Assembly (NCBI GenBank): GCA_020343875.1
Contig: CP070811.1
Location: 2,913,579 to 2,975,145, forward strand
Source of the DNA: Anaerolineales bacterium
GTDB lineage: Bacteria; Chloroflexota; Anaerolineae; 4572-78; NAK82
Direction of reading: 5' to 3'
Length of the DNA: 61,567 nucleotides
Shown: piece by piece, positions 1 through 8,943 of the stretch
How positions within the stretch are numbered: position 1 is the stretch's first letter
Layout of the letters: the number at the start of each line of letters is the position of its first letter
Position numbers and translations under genes: made by a program
Notes under the pieces: generated by a model
Database searches by the model: none
What the model saw: the letters and a program-made list of their open reading frames with translations, nothing else
What the model was told of the DNA's origin: nothing

Positions 1-431
1 CTGGATCTCCAGATCCAGGCCAATCGGACTCTCCAAAACAGGCTCGGCTTGGATGGCCACATCCAAGCCATGCACACAGCCGCATGCCCCACCAGCCTAC
101 TCAGAAGAAACGGCGCGTATGGAAGCGCGCCCTACTCGGCTGCGTACCTCCTCCGGGGCACTGGGTTCGCAATGGCATGTGACTGTGGCTTGCACGAGGG
201 GTGTCCCGCCTAAGTTTCTGCCCCTACGCATACGGTGGCCGGACGGTATGGCCATTCTCAGGATGACATGGTTCAGTATTAAGGTTACGGTGTACTACCT
301 GTATCCCGGGGGAATCTTGGCATGCGTCAGCACCAGGTCAGGCTTGAGTCTGGAATTTTCAGACAGGTTGTGGTAAGATTAGGCCATCACATAGTGGGAA
401 ACGTCACTCATTCTAAAGGAGGATCTGTGGC
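1..431. other. Leader region with no recognised gene
   Basis: No gene is recognised here. Bases 1-18 are a perfect inverted repeat (8-base arms, 2-base loop), possibly the end of an upstream transcript. The open frame at 53-376 has no family resemblance and no ribosome-binding site, so it is left out. A TG-G-TAAGAT extended -10 lies at 371-379 without a convincing -35, and an AAAGGAGG Shine-Dalgarno at 415-422 serves the next gene. Confidence 0.4.
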
Positions 432-1115
432 ATGGCTACACTGCTTAGCAAAGTTCAAACCCTGATTTCGGCCAATTTGCACGCATTGGTGGATAGGGCG
501 CTGAAGGCCAACTCGGTGGCAGTGCTCGACGAATACATCCGACAAGCGGAGGATAATCTGGATGACCTGCAAGACGCGCTGGTGACGGTGCGCGGGCAGG
601 TCAAGACCCTCAAGCGCAAATACGAACTTTTCCAGGCCGAAGCTGACCAGCTGGATGCGGACATTGACCGGCTGCTGAAGCTGGGTAAAGAGGATTTGGC
701 TATTGCCGCCCAGTCGCAATACAACTCCAAAGCTGAACTGGCCCAGGAATACAAAGAACAATGGGACAAGCAGCAGGTTGAAGCCGACAAGCTCACTGAC
801 GCGCGGCTTAAGTTGGAGGCCAAGCTAACCACCATCAAGCAAGAGCGTGAGCACCTGCTGGCTTTGCTGGAGCTGGCCAAGAGCAAGGAAATCGCAGCCA
901 AAACGATCCGCTCGCTGGATGATTTGCAGGGAGTTGGAGATTCTGACATCGCACGGGTGGGTGAGCAGATTCGGGCTCGCCTGGACCGGGCCGATGCCGA
1001 GATTGAGATGGAGGCGACCAGCCTGGATGCCCAGATGGATGACGTACTGGGCAAGGCCCGCTTGGAAGATCAACTTGCCGAGCGCAAACGCCGCCTGGGG
1101 TTGACCGAAGAGTAA
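432..1115 (+). CDS. pspA: PspA/IM30 family membrane-stress protein
   Basis: This 227-residue, almost entirely helical protein has the PspA/IM30 pattern: an N-terminal amphipathic helix (about residues 1-24), then long charged coiled coil with the QAEDNLDDLQDAL and TLKRKYE-like segments, and a short C-terminal helix ending in RRLGL. The length matches the family (220-230). Members are ESCRT-III-like proteins that coat and stabilise the inner face of the cytoplasmic membrane under stress. The start is fixed by AAAGGAGG nine bases upstream. It heads a same-strand run with binding-protein, DUF4230 and VWA genes rather than with PspF/PspB/PspC. The family call is firm; the partner relation is inferred from context. 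Confidence 0.9.
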   Translation: MATLLSKVQTLISANLHALVDRALKANSVAVLDEYIRQAEDNLDDLQDALVTVRGQVKTLKRKYELFQAEADQLDADIDRLLKLGKEDLAIAAQSQYNSKAELAQEYKEQWDKQQVEADKLTDARLKLEAKLTTIKQEREHLLALLELAKSKEIAAKTIRSLDDLQGVGDSDIARVGEQIRARLDRADAEIEMEATSLDAQMDDVLGKARLEDQLAERKRRLGLTEE

Positions 1116-1211
1116 AGACCCCCTGGCGGTTGCGCTGGGAAACGATAAAGTCAGGTAGGGGGTAGACTCGGATCTACTCCCTGCCTGGCAGACTTGGTTA
1201 GGAATACTCCT

Positions 1212-2408
1212 ATGAGCCGAACACGCACAATCTTCTTTGTCATTATCGGGCTGGCCCTGATGGCGATCTTGATCGGTGTGGCTGTGTTTCTACTGTTAGG
1301 CCCCTCACAGTCAGGCCCGCCGGATGTCTCCAAAGGTGACAGCGAGCCAGTACAGGTGGTTATCGTGGCTGCACTTTCTGTGGAACCCTGGGTCACTGAG
1401 GCAGCCAGGCAATTCAACGCCGAGCTGCACACGCTGGAGGGGCACCCCATTCAGGTGACCGTGGTGGCCATGGATGGCCTGGCCGCCATGGGACGCTATG
1501 AACGGGAGGAGATGGACCCCTTCCCCACCGCCTGGATCCCTGACAGCCGGTATCTGGTTGAGCTGGTGAATGCCACCTACAAGACCAAGCTAGGCCGCGA
1601 CGTATTCCTCACCGATGGTGAGTATCGGGCCCGGCCTGTTGCGATTTCCCTCTTTGCCTGGGGTATCTACGAGAGCCGCGCCTCTGTGCTGGAACAGGCC
1701 TATGGCGAGACCAACTGGCTGAGCATCCACGACGCCGCCATTGCCCCTGGCGGCTGGCGTGAGATTGGTGGAAGCGGTGAATGGGGGTATTTCAAGCTCA
1801 TCGTGCCCCATCCACGTAAGAACATCGGGGGGTTGGCGGCCATGGTCAGTGCCGCCGGTGAATACTACGATAAGTCTGCCATCAGCGTGGATGACGTGAC
1901 TGATCCCGATTTCCAGGTGTGGCTCAAGGAGCTCATGGGTTCTGTCAGTGACTATTCGAGTCTGGGCTCTTACCCTGGCGAAAACCTGGCTCTTTTTGGT
2001 TACTCAGCCGGCGACGGCGGTCAGCTGTTGGAGAGCGATTTGCTCATCAATATGGCGGGTAGCATGAAGCGCTGGGAGCCACTGCGCATCCTCTACCCCA
2101 AGTACGTGACCTGGTTCGACTTTCCTTTCACGGTCTGGATCGGCCCCGAGACGACGGCGCTGGAGAAGAACGCCGCCCTGGAATTTGAGCGGTACCTGCT
2201 GTCGGCCGAGGTGCAGGCCCGAGCGGTGGGTTATGGCTTGCGGCCTGTCAGCGGCCAAATTGACGTGGACCAGCCAGGCAGCCCTTTTGTGGAATGGCAG
2301 GCCAATGGTGTCACGCCCATCGTCGAGCGCACCACCGCCATGCGTAACCCCGACCGGGAAGTGCTGCTGGCCCTGCTGCGCTGGTTTGACTTGAATATTG
2401 CCCAGTAG
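1212..2408 (+). CDS. Membrane-anchored solute-binding-like protein
   Basis: About 398 residues. An N-terminal hydrophobic helix (residues 8-30) is followed by a type-2 periplasmic binding-protein fold: a beta strand, then WVTEAARQFN, a central hinge-like region, and a C-terminal segment with AALEFERYLLSAEVQARA typical of substrate-binding proteins near their end. I chose ATG 1212 over an upstream TTG at 1194 because the ATG directly precedes the anchor. No transporter genes follow, so a transport role is doubtful. It resembles the binding domain of the VWA fusion at 4117-5826, suggesting the pair work together on the outer face of the membrane. The ligand is unknown. Confidence 0.65.
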   Translation: MSRTRTIFFVIIGLALMAILIGVAVFLLLGPSQSGPPDVSKGDSEPVQVVIVAALSVEPWVTEAARQFNAELHTLEGHPIQVTVVAMDGLAAMGRYEREEMDPFPTAWIPDSRYLVELVNATYKTKLGRDVFLTDGEYRARPVAISLFAWGIYESRASVLEQAYGETNWLSIHDAAIAPGGWREIGGSGEWGYFKLIVPHPRKNIGGLAAMVSAAGEYYDKSAISVDDVTDPDFQVWLKELMGSVSDYSSLGSYPGENLALFGYSAGDGGQLLESDLLINMAGSMKRWEPLRILYPKYVTWFDFPFTVWIGPETTALEKNAALEFERYLLSAEVQARAVGYGLRPVSGQIDVDQPGSPFVEWQANGVTPIVERTTAMRNPDREVLLALLRWFDLNIAQ

Positions 2409-2655
2409 AATGCACCGGATGTTGTGCTACAAAGCGTTCGACCCCCGCTTTTGCCCGGCATCGATAGACTGACCCTGCAACGGGAGGAGGTTACGTCCAT
2501 GGAGCGTTTGGGAGATTGGGTTCGTCTCATAATAGCCAAAGCAGAGCCCGTAGGGCGGGTTTCCACCCCGCCATTTAGCGCTACCTATCTGGACAATCTC
2601 ATCGACAGGGTTGAGCCGTCTTGGATACACGGCTGAGGAGGCGTAGCACACCACC
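2409..2655. other. Intergenic region with GC-rich hairpin
   Basis: A gap between the binding-protein gene and the first DUF4230 gene. A 45-codon frame at 2499-2636 has a good GGAGGAGG upstream, but it runs through the hairpin at 2554-2572 and resembles nothing known. I therefore regard it as doubtful. Confidence 0.35.
2554..2572. repeat. GGCGGG/CCCGCC hairpin element
   Basis: Six-base GC arms (2554-2559 and 2567-2572) enclose a 7-base TTTCCAC loop. The surrounding wording, GTAGGGCGGGTTTCC, looks like a mobile REP-type intergenic element. This is the only copy noticed in the window. Confidence 0.45.
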
Positions 2656-3429
2656 ATGGAAACGCGTCGCTGGCCAGCATGGCGCATTGCCGTGCTTGTC
2701 TTGGCAGCTGTGGGTGCCGTCATTTACGTGGCCGTCCCATTGCTTGGGGACGGGCGGGATGGCCTATCAAGACAAGTGGCCCAGGCTTCACCTACCTCGA
2801 CTGCTGCCTGGCCTACCGTACACACGAAGACACCCACCTCGACTCCAACATCTACGCCTACGCCTGGCCCAAGCCCTACGCCGACTTCGACGCCTACGCC
2901 TAGGCCCACACCGACGCTTACACCAACGCCTACCAACACGCCCATCGTGGTGGTCTCCAAGATCAGGGCCTTGGGTCGGCTGGAGACGATACAGTACGTT
3001 ATGCAGGTCATCATTGACCTTGAAAGAGAACCAGGTAATCTTTGGCAACAGGCCTTCGGCACGGACAAGTTGCTGCTGGTCGCCGAGGGGCAGGTTGTAG
3101 CAGGCTTTGATTTGACCAAGATCAAGGCGGGCGACATTGTGGTGCAGGGCACCAGTGTCAGCTTAAGGCTGCCAGCACCTGAGATTCTGTACTACGGGGT
3201 GGATGAGGATAAGACGTACGTCTACGAACGAAGGACCGGATTCCTGGTATCGCCTGATGTTACCATTGAGACGGAGGCTCGTCGCCTGGCACAGGAGGAG
3301 CTCGTCAACTGGGCTCTAGAGCACCAGGCCTTTCAAAAGGCTGAGGAGTCGGGTGTCTTCTACCTGGAGTCTTTTCTTCGCTCGCTGGGGTTTACCGACA
3401 TCCAGATCGAGGTGCAAGATGTCGAGTAG
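2656..3429 (+). CDS. DUF4230 domain membrane protein (first copy)
   Basis: 257 residues. A transmembrane anchor lies at about residues 9-29, then a Thr/Pro-rich low-complexity linker (roughly 48-94) of repeated TPT units, then a DUF4230 domain: the LGRLETIQYVMQ start, a central V.AGFDL.KIK.GDI turn, the LPAPEIL strand, and a C-terminal helix ending in SFLRSLGF. DUF4230 proteins are anchored extracytoplasmic proteins of unknown function. The next gene starts inside this one (11-base overlap), so the two are translated together and are likely partners. The anchor and linker are seen; the function is unknown. Confidence 0.75.
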   Translation: METRRWPAWRIAVLVLAAVGAVIYVAVPLLGDGRDGLSRQVAQASPTSTAAWPTVHTKTPTSTPTSTPTPGPSPTPTSTPTPRPTPTLTPTPTNTPIVVVSKIRALGRLETIQYVMQVIIDLEREPGNLWQQAFGTDKLLLVAEGQVVAGFDLTKIKAGDIVVQGTSVSLRLPAPEILYYGVDEDKTYVYERRTGFLVSPDVTIETEARRLAQEELVNWALEHQAFQKAEESGVFYLESFLRSLGFTDIQIEVQDVE

Positions 3430-4090
3430 CGACAAGCCGCTATCCTTTCTACGCCGGAATGTCGCCTGGCTGGTGGCACTCCTGGTCGTGGTTCTTGCGG
3501 CAGTCCTGTGCAGGGCCTATTTGCCTGATCTGTTGAGACCGGCGCGCCTGTTGCCACCGCCGTTCGGGGAGGACTTGCTTCCAGGGGTGGCCCCAACTCC
3601 TCTGCCGACCCCGTCGGTGACCATTGCCAGTATTCGTGCCGCTGCCGAGCTGGCAACCATCGAGTATCAAGCCGTGGCCGAGGTGCCCAATGAGCGCGTT
3701 CCGGACGACTTCCGTCAATACTTGGGAGTGAAGGAACAGATTCTGCTGATCGCCTATGGCCAGGTCAAAGCGGGCTTCGACATTAGCAAGCTCCGGGAGG
3801 GCGACATCTGGACCGATGGCACCCGGGTGCAACTTCACTTGCCTGCGCCCGAGATTCTTTCGACCAGCGTTGATTTTGAGCGCACTCACGTCGTCTACTA
3901 TCAGAAATCACTGTTGATTGAGCACGACCCGAATCTGGGACAGGAAACCTTCGACGTGGCCGAGGAAGCCATCACCCAAGCAGCCATACAGGCTGACATA
4001 ATCGAGAACGCGGCCAGGTATGGCCAGCTTTTCTTTGAGAACTTCTTGCGTTCGCTGGGTTTCGTTGAAGTGCAGGTGATTGTAGATTAA
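3419..4090 (+). CDS. DUF4230 domain membrane protein (second copy)
   Basis: 223 residues from the ATG at 3419, which overlaps the end of the previous gene by 11 bases. The N-terminal helix (about 14-34) is a membrane anchor, and the rest is a second DUF4230 domain sharing AGFDISKLREGDIW, LHLPAPEIL and FFENFLRSLGF with its neighbour. An earlier in-frame ATG at 3353 would add 22 residues encoded within the upstream domain and is less likely. The arrangement suggests a tandem duplication giving a hetero-oligomer. Function is unknown; the PspA neighbour suggests envelope stress. Confidence 0.72.
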   Translation: MSSSDKPLSFLRRNVAWLVALLVVVLAAVLCRAYLPDLLRPARLLPPPFGEDLLPGVAPTPLPTPSVTIASIRAAAELATIEYQAVAEVPNERVPDDFRQYLGVKEQILLIAYGQVKAGFDISKLREGDIWTDGTRVQLHLPAPEILSTSVDFERTHVVYYQKSLLIEHDPNLGQETFDVAEEAITQAAIQADIIENAARYGQLFFENFLRSLGFVEVQVIVD

Positions 4091-4116
4091 GGGGCAATAA
4101 ACTAGAAGGCCAAACC

Positions 4117-5826
4117 ATGAGTCCAAAACGTAAACGCTCCGACCCAACCCGCATTTTGATTATGCTGCTCATTGGCTTGGGCGTGCTCTTTGCCACGTGC
4201 GCCGCTTGCTGGGCTGTTATCGTCAGACTCGCGCCCGAGGTGGAACCCTCCGTCGTTGAGGAGCCGGTTACCACTGAATTGCGTCTGGCCTACTCGCCGG
4301 AAAAGCAGGTGCTTTTTGAGAGTCTGGTAGCCGATTTCAACGCTCAGGGCCTTGCAACTTCCGATGGAGACCCGATTCGGGTAGTGGCTGTGCAAATGGA
4401 TCCTGAAGCGATGGTAGACGCCGCGCTGGCTGGCGAGGTGCAGGCCATCGTGCCTGACTCGTCGGTGTGGCTGGACGTGCTGGACCGAGCTTATGCCCAG
4501 CGTGTCGCGTCCGAGGAAGTGGTCGGTAGCCAGGCCCGGCTGACTGGCGAGGTGACGCGCTGGGCTGTCAGCCCGGTGGTCATCGCCATGTGGGAGGACA
4601 CCGCCCGCCAAATGGGCTGGCCCGATCAACCCATCGGCTGGGTAGACCTTTTGGATCGTGCCCAGAGCGACCCGGATTTCAAATGGAGCCACGCTGCCAC
4701 CAATTCTGCCAGTGGCCTGCTGGCCACGCTGGCCGAATTCTACGCCGGGGCCGGTATCACCCGCGGGCTGAGCGAGGATCTGGCCCGCAGCCAAAGGGTG
4801 GTCGAGTACGTGGGCGCCATCGAGAAGACGGTCCGTTTCTACGGTGAGGGAGAATGGGCGGTCATCCAGCGGGTGCTTGGCGAAGGGAGCGGTTTCCTGG
4901 ATGCTTTCGTCGTGCAGGAGCAACTGGTCGTCTATTTTAACCAGCAAGCGAACCGTCCCGGTCAGTTGGTGGCTATCTACCCGGCCGAGGGAACCTTGTG
5001 GGAGGATCACCCGCTGACCCTGATCGAGTCTTCGGCATTGACGCCGCTTCAGCGCGAGACGTATCGTGCCTTCCGGCAGTATCTGACCTCCACGCCGGTA
5101 CAGCAGCGCGTGTTGGAGGCCGGTTACCGACCGGCCGATCTGTCCGTCCCCATTGATGGCCCCAGCTCTCCCATCAACGCCATCCTTGGCGCCATTCCGG
5201 CCGAGCCACAGACCACCTTACAGATTCCGGCCCCCAGCGTGGTGCAGGTGGTGCGCGACGTGTGGTGGCTTACCAAACGCCACACCAATGTCTACCTGGT
5301 GGTGGACACCTCCGGCAGCATGGCTGGTAACAAACTGGCCCAGACAAAAGAGGCCTTGTTGACCTTCATCGATCAAGTCAAAGGCGACTCAGAGCGGGTG
5401 GGGTTGATTACCTTCGCCTCTTCAGTCTACGAGGTAGAGGAACTGGACGAATTGGGCCTCAACCGGTCGCAGTTGCTGTCGGCGGTGGGCAGGCTTGATG
5501 CCAGCGGCGATACTGCCTTGCTCGATGCGGTGGACGAGGCATACAGCCGTTTGCAGTACCTGGGCGATGCGGAGCGTATCAATGCCATTGTGGTCATGAC
5601 GGACGGACGGGAGAACAACTCGTACACTTCGCTTCAGGAACTGACCCGCCACGTGGAAGAAAGTAATCGTACCGGTGTGCCAGTGGTCATTTTTTGTATT
5701 GCCTACGGCTCCGATGCCGACATGTGGACATTGGAACGTATCGCCGAGGCAAGCGGCGGCCAGGTGCGCATGGGGGATGTGGAGACCATTCGGGGATTGT
5801 ATAAAATCCTCTCCACCTATTTCTAA
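4117..5826 (+). CDS. Solute-binding domain fused to VWA domain
   Basis: 569 residues. It has a basic start, a transmembrane helix (about residues 10-33), a binding-protein-like domain (about 45-340), then a von Willebrand factor A domain (about 385-569) with an intact MIDAS start DTSGSM, the later SGDTALLDA threonine loop and VVMTDGREN. VWA domains bind metal-dependent protein partners, so the fusion looks like a substrate-sensing or scaffolding receptor outside the membrane. The binding domain resembles the protein at 1212-2408. It sits 26 bases after the DUF4230 pair and 12 bases before the next gene, so one operon is likely. The ligand is unknown. Confidence 0.78.
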   Translation: MSPKRKRSDPTRILIMLLIGLGVLFATCAACWAVIVRLAPEVEPSVVEEPVTTELRLAYSPEKQVLFESLVADFNAQGLATSDGDPIRVVAVQMDPEAMVDAALAGEVQAIVPDSSVWLDVLDRAYAQRVASEEVVGSQARLTGEVTRWAVSPVVIAMWEDTARQMGWPDQPIGWVDLLDRAQSDPDFKWSHAATNSASGLLATLAEFYAGAGITRGLSEDLARSQRVVEYVGAIEKTVRFYGEGEWAVIQRVLGEGSGFLDAFVVQEQLVVYFNQQANRPGQLVAIYPAEGTLWEDHPLTLIESSALTPLQRETYRAFRQYLTSTPVQQRVLEAGYRPADLSVPIDGPSSPINAILGAIPAEPQTTLQIPAPSVVQVVRDVWWLTKRHTNVYLVVDTSGSMAGNKLAQTKEALLTFIDQVKGDSERVGLITFASSVYEVEELDELGLNRSQLLSAVGRLDASGDTALLDAVDEAYSRLQYLGDAERINAIVVMTDGRENNSYTSLQELTRHVEESNRTGVPVVIFCIAYGSDADMWTLERIAEASGGQVRMGDVETIRGLYKILSTYF

Positions 5827-5838
5827 GCAGGGACAGGT

Positions 5839-6672
5839 ATGACCAAACGAGACGGCTTCGCTGAAGGTTTGGAACGACGCGCCCGCCGGGCTATCTTTTG
5901 GCACGCACTCCTGCGCTGGGAAAGCGCGGTGGTCATTGCGCTTAGCCTGGTCATATCTGCCTTCTTGGGATTGCTGGGGTTGGTAGGGCTTTTTCCCATG
6001 GGGTGGACTTTCGCTGCGCTCGGGATAGGCTTTTTGATCGAGGCGGTTATCTTTGTCAGCAGCATAACCGACGAGGAGGAAAATGCGCGGGTGGTGGCTG
6101 CTCTGCTGCGCGATCAGTACAAACCCAGGCAATTACAGTCCCTTAAGCTCAGAGGGCAACTGGATAAGGCGCTGGAATATCAGGGCCTGATAGCTCGGAC
6201 TGTCCGGCTCACTCGAAAGGGGGTACTCCAAGATCGGCTGGCCCGCGCCACCATGTCGGTGGGTGATTGGATTGAGGCCATTTACAGGCTGGCTTCGCGC
6301 CTGGATGCCTATGAGAGAAACCAGGTTATCAAGCAAGATCTGCGCTCGGTGCCCATGGCGATTGAGAATTTCAAGAAGCGATTGTCGGATGAGGACGACC
6401 TGACCGTGCAGGCCACCTTACGTAATACCATCGCCGACAAGCAGCGCCAGTGGGAGCATCTGAGCCATTTGCAGAATACCATGGAGAAGGCCGAATATCA
6501 GCTGGAGAGCACTCTGGCTGCCCTGGGGACCGTCTACGCCCAGCTGCAGACGATTGACTTGAGAGGGGCCGAGAAGGGGCACGCGGATCGGCTCCGGGAG
6601 GAGATTGACGAGCAGGTGTCGCAGTTGCAGGACTTGAGCCAGGCCATGGATGAAGTGTACCAGGCCCGATAG
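5839..6672 (+). CDS. Two-helix membrane protein with coiled-coil tail
   Basis: 277 residues; I do not recognise a named family. Two adjacent transmembrane helices (about residues 33-75) follow a short basic N terminus. From about residue 80 onward the protein is soluble, helical and highly charged, with coiled-coil heptads most evident at 170-275. The topology suggests the long tail lies in the cytoplasm, where it could meet PspA, itself a coiled coil. It is the last gene of the pspA run, 12 bases after the VWA gene. Confidence 0.6.
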   Translation: MTKRDGFAEGLERRARRAIFWHALLRWESAVVIALSLVISAFLGLLGLVGLFPMGWTFAALGIGFLIEAVIFVSSITDEEENARVVAALLRDQYKPRQLQSLKLRGQLDKALEYQGLIARTVRLTRKGVLQDRLARATMSVGDWIEAIYRLASRLDAYERNQVIKQDLRSVPMAIENFKKRLSDEDDLTVQATLRNTIADKQRQWEHLSHLQNTMEKAEYQLESTLAALGTVYAQLQTIDLRGAEKGHADRLREEIDEQVSQLQDLSQAMDEVYQAR

Positions 6673-6674
6673 CT

Positions 6675-6823
6675 ACGGCCAGACTTGCACCCCCATCTGA
6701 TCGCGCTATGTGTTCGTCGATGAGCTCACGTACAACCTGTGAAATGGACTTGCCCTGCAGCTGAGCCTCACTGACTAGATAGGCGCGCTGATCTTAATTT
6801 AACATAATCTGTGACCGATGCAT
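6675..6823 (-). pseudogene. Decayed ribbon-helix-helix antitoxin-like gene
   Basis: Reading leftward from an ATG at 6823 preceded by GGAGGTGGAG gives MHRSQIMLN, then a TAA stop (6796-6794), then in the same frame DQRAYLVSEAQ, GKSISQVVRELIDEHIARSD. This is the strand-helix-helix layout of RHH/CopG-type antitoxins (short strand MHRSQIML, then two helices split by GKSIS). The early stop makes it a pseudogene, and no toxin gene is recognisable beside it. The motif is short, so the family call is moderate. Confidence 0.5.
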
Positions 6824-6900
6824 AGACTCCACCTCCGTCGTGGTCTTATACATCATACATCACTCTTAGTAGCATGTCAGGTACTTTGGAGCGGATAACA

Positions 6901-8079
6901 ATGAGCCGAAGAAATGTATCTCCCCGTGGAAAGTATATTATAGCCCTTTCTATCTTTGTGCTAGCACTGATTTTCACTGCTTGCAGTGGATCTGGCGCTA
7001 CCCCGCAGCCGACCCAAGGAGACGTGATCGTCTATGTAGCGGTCCCCCTCAGTGGTTTCATGGCCAACGGAGGACAGACGGTGCTGGGCGGGGCTCGCCT
7101 CAAGGCGGCTGAGGTTAATGCGCAGGGAGGCTTGATGGGCTACCGCGTCGTCGTAGAAGGAATTGACGACGAGAGTGACTCCGATGTGGCAGTGTCCGTC
7201 GCCGAGCAAGTTGCGGCCGATGTGGCTGCTGGCAAGCGAGTGTTGGGTGTGATTGGGCATCTTAACAGTGGCCAAACGCTGGCCGCCATGGAGATCTATA
7301 AGGATTTATCCATCGTTGTCGTCACGCCCACTTCTAGCGAGGTGAGTCTGACTCAAAAGGGTTACGCCAACTTCTTCCGCATCAACGCCAATGACTCGGT
7401 ACAGGCTCGTGTGGATGCTGAGTTTCTAGTCGATAAGTTGGGCGCGCGCCGGGTGGCGGTGTTGTATAACGACGATCCCTATGGCATTGGGCTGGCGGAG
7501 GCCGTAGCTGAGAATCTAGCCGCCATGGGCGCTGAGGTGGTGACCCAAATCCAGGTAGCTGTGGAGCAGAGCGACTATAGCCGCGAAGTGCCCCAGGTGG
7601 CTGAGGCCAGCCCGGATGCGGTATTCTACGCTGGCTACGAGGTCGAGTGCCCTTACTTGCGCTACGCGCTGACCCAGGCCGGTATCAGCATCCCCTTCCT
7701 GGCCTCTGATGGCTGCTTCCTGGCTGCCACTATTGACGAGTCGAATGAGACTGCGGAGGGCATGTACGTCAGCGCCTTCGGTCCCAGCCCCTGGGCTGCT
7801 GCTGGCGACGAATGGATTAAGGCCTATCAAGAAGTAGAATATCGCAACCCTGACACCTACAGTCTGAATGGCTACGCGGCTATGGAGGTGTTGCTCGATG
7901 GGGCGGTACAGGCCAAGGATTTCAGCAGCATGGCCGTCGCTAGCGCCATTAGAGGCCTTGACTTCGACTCATTGCTGGGGCACGTCAGCTACGACGCCAG
8001 TGGCGATCTGAAAGACCCCACTATTTACATCTTCCAGGTGCAGGAGAGCAAGTTCGTGCAGGTTTTTCCAGAGCGTTGA
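6901..8079 (+). CDS. Branched-chain amino-acid-type binding lipoprotein
   Basis: About 392 residues from the ATG at 6901, preferred over ATG 6874 because GGAGCGGATAACA precedes it. A signal peptide ends in a lipobox (LIFTAC), followed by a type-1 periplasmic binding fold like LivK: VPLSGFMANGGQTVLGGARL, VIGHLNSGQTLAAMEIY, VTPTSSEVSLTQ, RRVAVLYNDDPYGIGLAE and a closing ALRGL-like AIRGLDFDSLLG. Such proteins capture branched-chain amino acids or similar small ligands for LivHMGF transporters or act as sensory receptors. No permease or ATPase is adjacent, so it may be an orphan receptor, perhaps feeding the FHA genes downstream. Confidence 0.85.
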   Translation: MSRRNVSPRGKYIIALSIFVLALIFTACSGSGATPQPTQGDVIVYVAVPLSGFMANGGQTVLGGARLKAAEVNAQGGLMGYRVVVEGIDDESDSDVAVSVAEQVAADVAAGKRVLGVIGHLNSGQTLAAMEIYKDLSIVVVTPTSSEVSLTQKGYANFFRINANDSVQARVDAEFLVDKLGARRVAVLYNDDPYGIGLAEAVAENLAAMGAEVVTQIQVAVEQSDYSREVPQVAEASPDAVFYAGYEVECPYLRYALTQAGISIPFLASDGCFLAATIDESNETAEGMYVSAFGPSPWAAAGDEWIKAYQEVEYRNPDTYSLNGYAAMEVLLDGAVQAKDFSSMAVASAIRGLDFDSLLGHVSYDASGDLKDPTIYIFQVQESKFVQVFPER

Positions 8080-8102
8080 CGTTGGGTGTGTAAGGTGCTA
8101 TC

Positions 8103-8876
8103 GTGAACGGACTCGATCATTTTGAAGCGTTGGCGGAGCAATTGGTGGAGGGCACCTTTGAGCGGCTCTTTCGCCCCCGCCTGCATCCGAGCAATGTCGC
8201 CCGCCGCCTGGCCCGAGCCATGGAAGACGGCCGGCTGAATGGCGACAACGGACAGGTCCTTCTTCCCAACCGATGTTGGGTGTTGCTCAACCCCGATGAC
8301 TTCGCCGCTCTCGAGGCCGGTGGTGATATGCTACCGGCCGAACTTGCCCACTACTTGGAACGCTTGGCCGCTCAGAGCGGGGCTCATTTCAGTGGCTCGT
8401 TGAGGGTAGGCCTGCATTCCGTGTCCGACTTGGCTGCTGGTCAGTTGGAAGTGCGTGTAGCTCACGCGCCGGAGCCAGAAGACCTGGATGATACGCATGG
8501 TATACAAGCTGTCACCCGCTCGGAGGCCAGAGCAGGCCGGTGGTCCTTGCAGCTGGGAGAGCGTTTATTCTCTCTTGGTGAACCGGTGGTTCGCATAGGG
8601 CGTGCTCTGAGTAATGATGTGATCCTGGACGATCGGCGGATCTCCCGTCGCCACGCCCAACTTCGCTGGCGGGAAGGAGCCTACCGCTTGAGTGATATGG
8701 GTAGCAGGGGCGGCACCACTCTCAACAGCCGGCCGATTCCCCTTGGCGAAGAAGCTTCTCTGGCCGCCGGCGACGTGATTAGCCTGGCCGGTGTCATGCT
8801 GACTGTCCACGCCGAGGCCAGGCAGGCTGAAGCGGACCTTCCTCCCAACCCACCCAAGCCTTCCCAGGAAGGATAA
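8103..8876 (+). CDS. FhaA-like protein: DUF3662 plus FHA domain
   Basis: 257 residues from a GTG start. Residues 1-120 match the DUF3662/FhaA N-terminal domain (FEALAEQLVEGTFERLF, HPSNVARRLARAMEDG, VLLPNRCWVLLNPDDF). A C-terminal FHA domain (about 150-245) has the phosphothreonine-binding signatures RIGRALSNDV, RRISRRHA, DMGSRGGTTLN. In actinobacteria FhaA regulates peptidoglycan synthesis through MviN and phosphorylated partners. Here it lies two genes ahead of a SEDS/PBP pair, consistent with such a role, but no Ser/Thr kinase is in the window. Confidence 0.88.
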   Translation: MNGLDHFEALAEQLVEGTFERLFRPRLHPSNVARRLARAMEDGRLNGDNGQVLLPNRCWVLLNPDDFAALEAGGDMLPAELAHYLERLAAQSGAHFSGSLRVGLHSVSDLAAGQLEVRVAHAPEPEDLDDTHGIQAVTRSEARAGRWSLQLGERLFSLGEPVVRIGRALSNDVILDDRRISRRHAQLRWREGAYRLSDMGSRGGTTLNSRPIPLGEEASLAAGDVISLAGVMLTVHAEARQAEADLPPNPPKPSQEG

Positions 8877-8883
8877 TATCGGC

Positions 8884-8920
8884 TATGCGTGTTGGCCAGG
8901 GGTTGGGGCAAACACGCATA
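8884..8920. repeat. Hairpin between the two FHA genes
   Basis: Perfect 10-base arms (8884-8893, 8911-8920) enclose a 17-base G-rich loop. No T-run follows, so it is more likely an mRNA-stability or attenuating structure than a terminator. Confidence 0.5.
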
Positions 8921-8943
8921 ATCAAGTAATCTGAGACAACGGC

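Noticed and set aside
53..376. 107-codon open frame before pspA
   Set aside because: No ribosome-binding site, no domain-like pattern, and composition like non-coding sequence.
2499..2636. 45-codon frame with a good Shine-Dalgarno
   Set aside because: It translates a hairpin element (2554-2572), resembles nothing, and sits in a spacer; kept only as a comment.
2810..2945. Direct-repeat array resembling CRISPR
   Set aside because: It is a Thr/Pro coding linker of the DUF4230 protein; repeats are codon-sized and without spacers.
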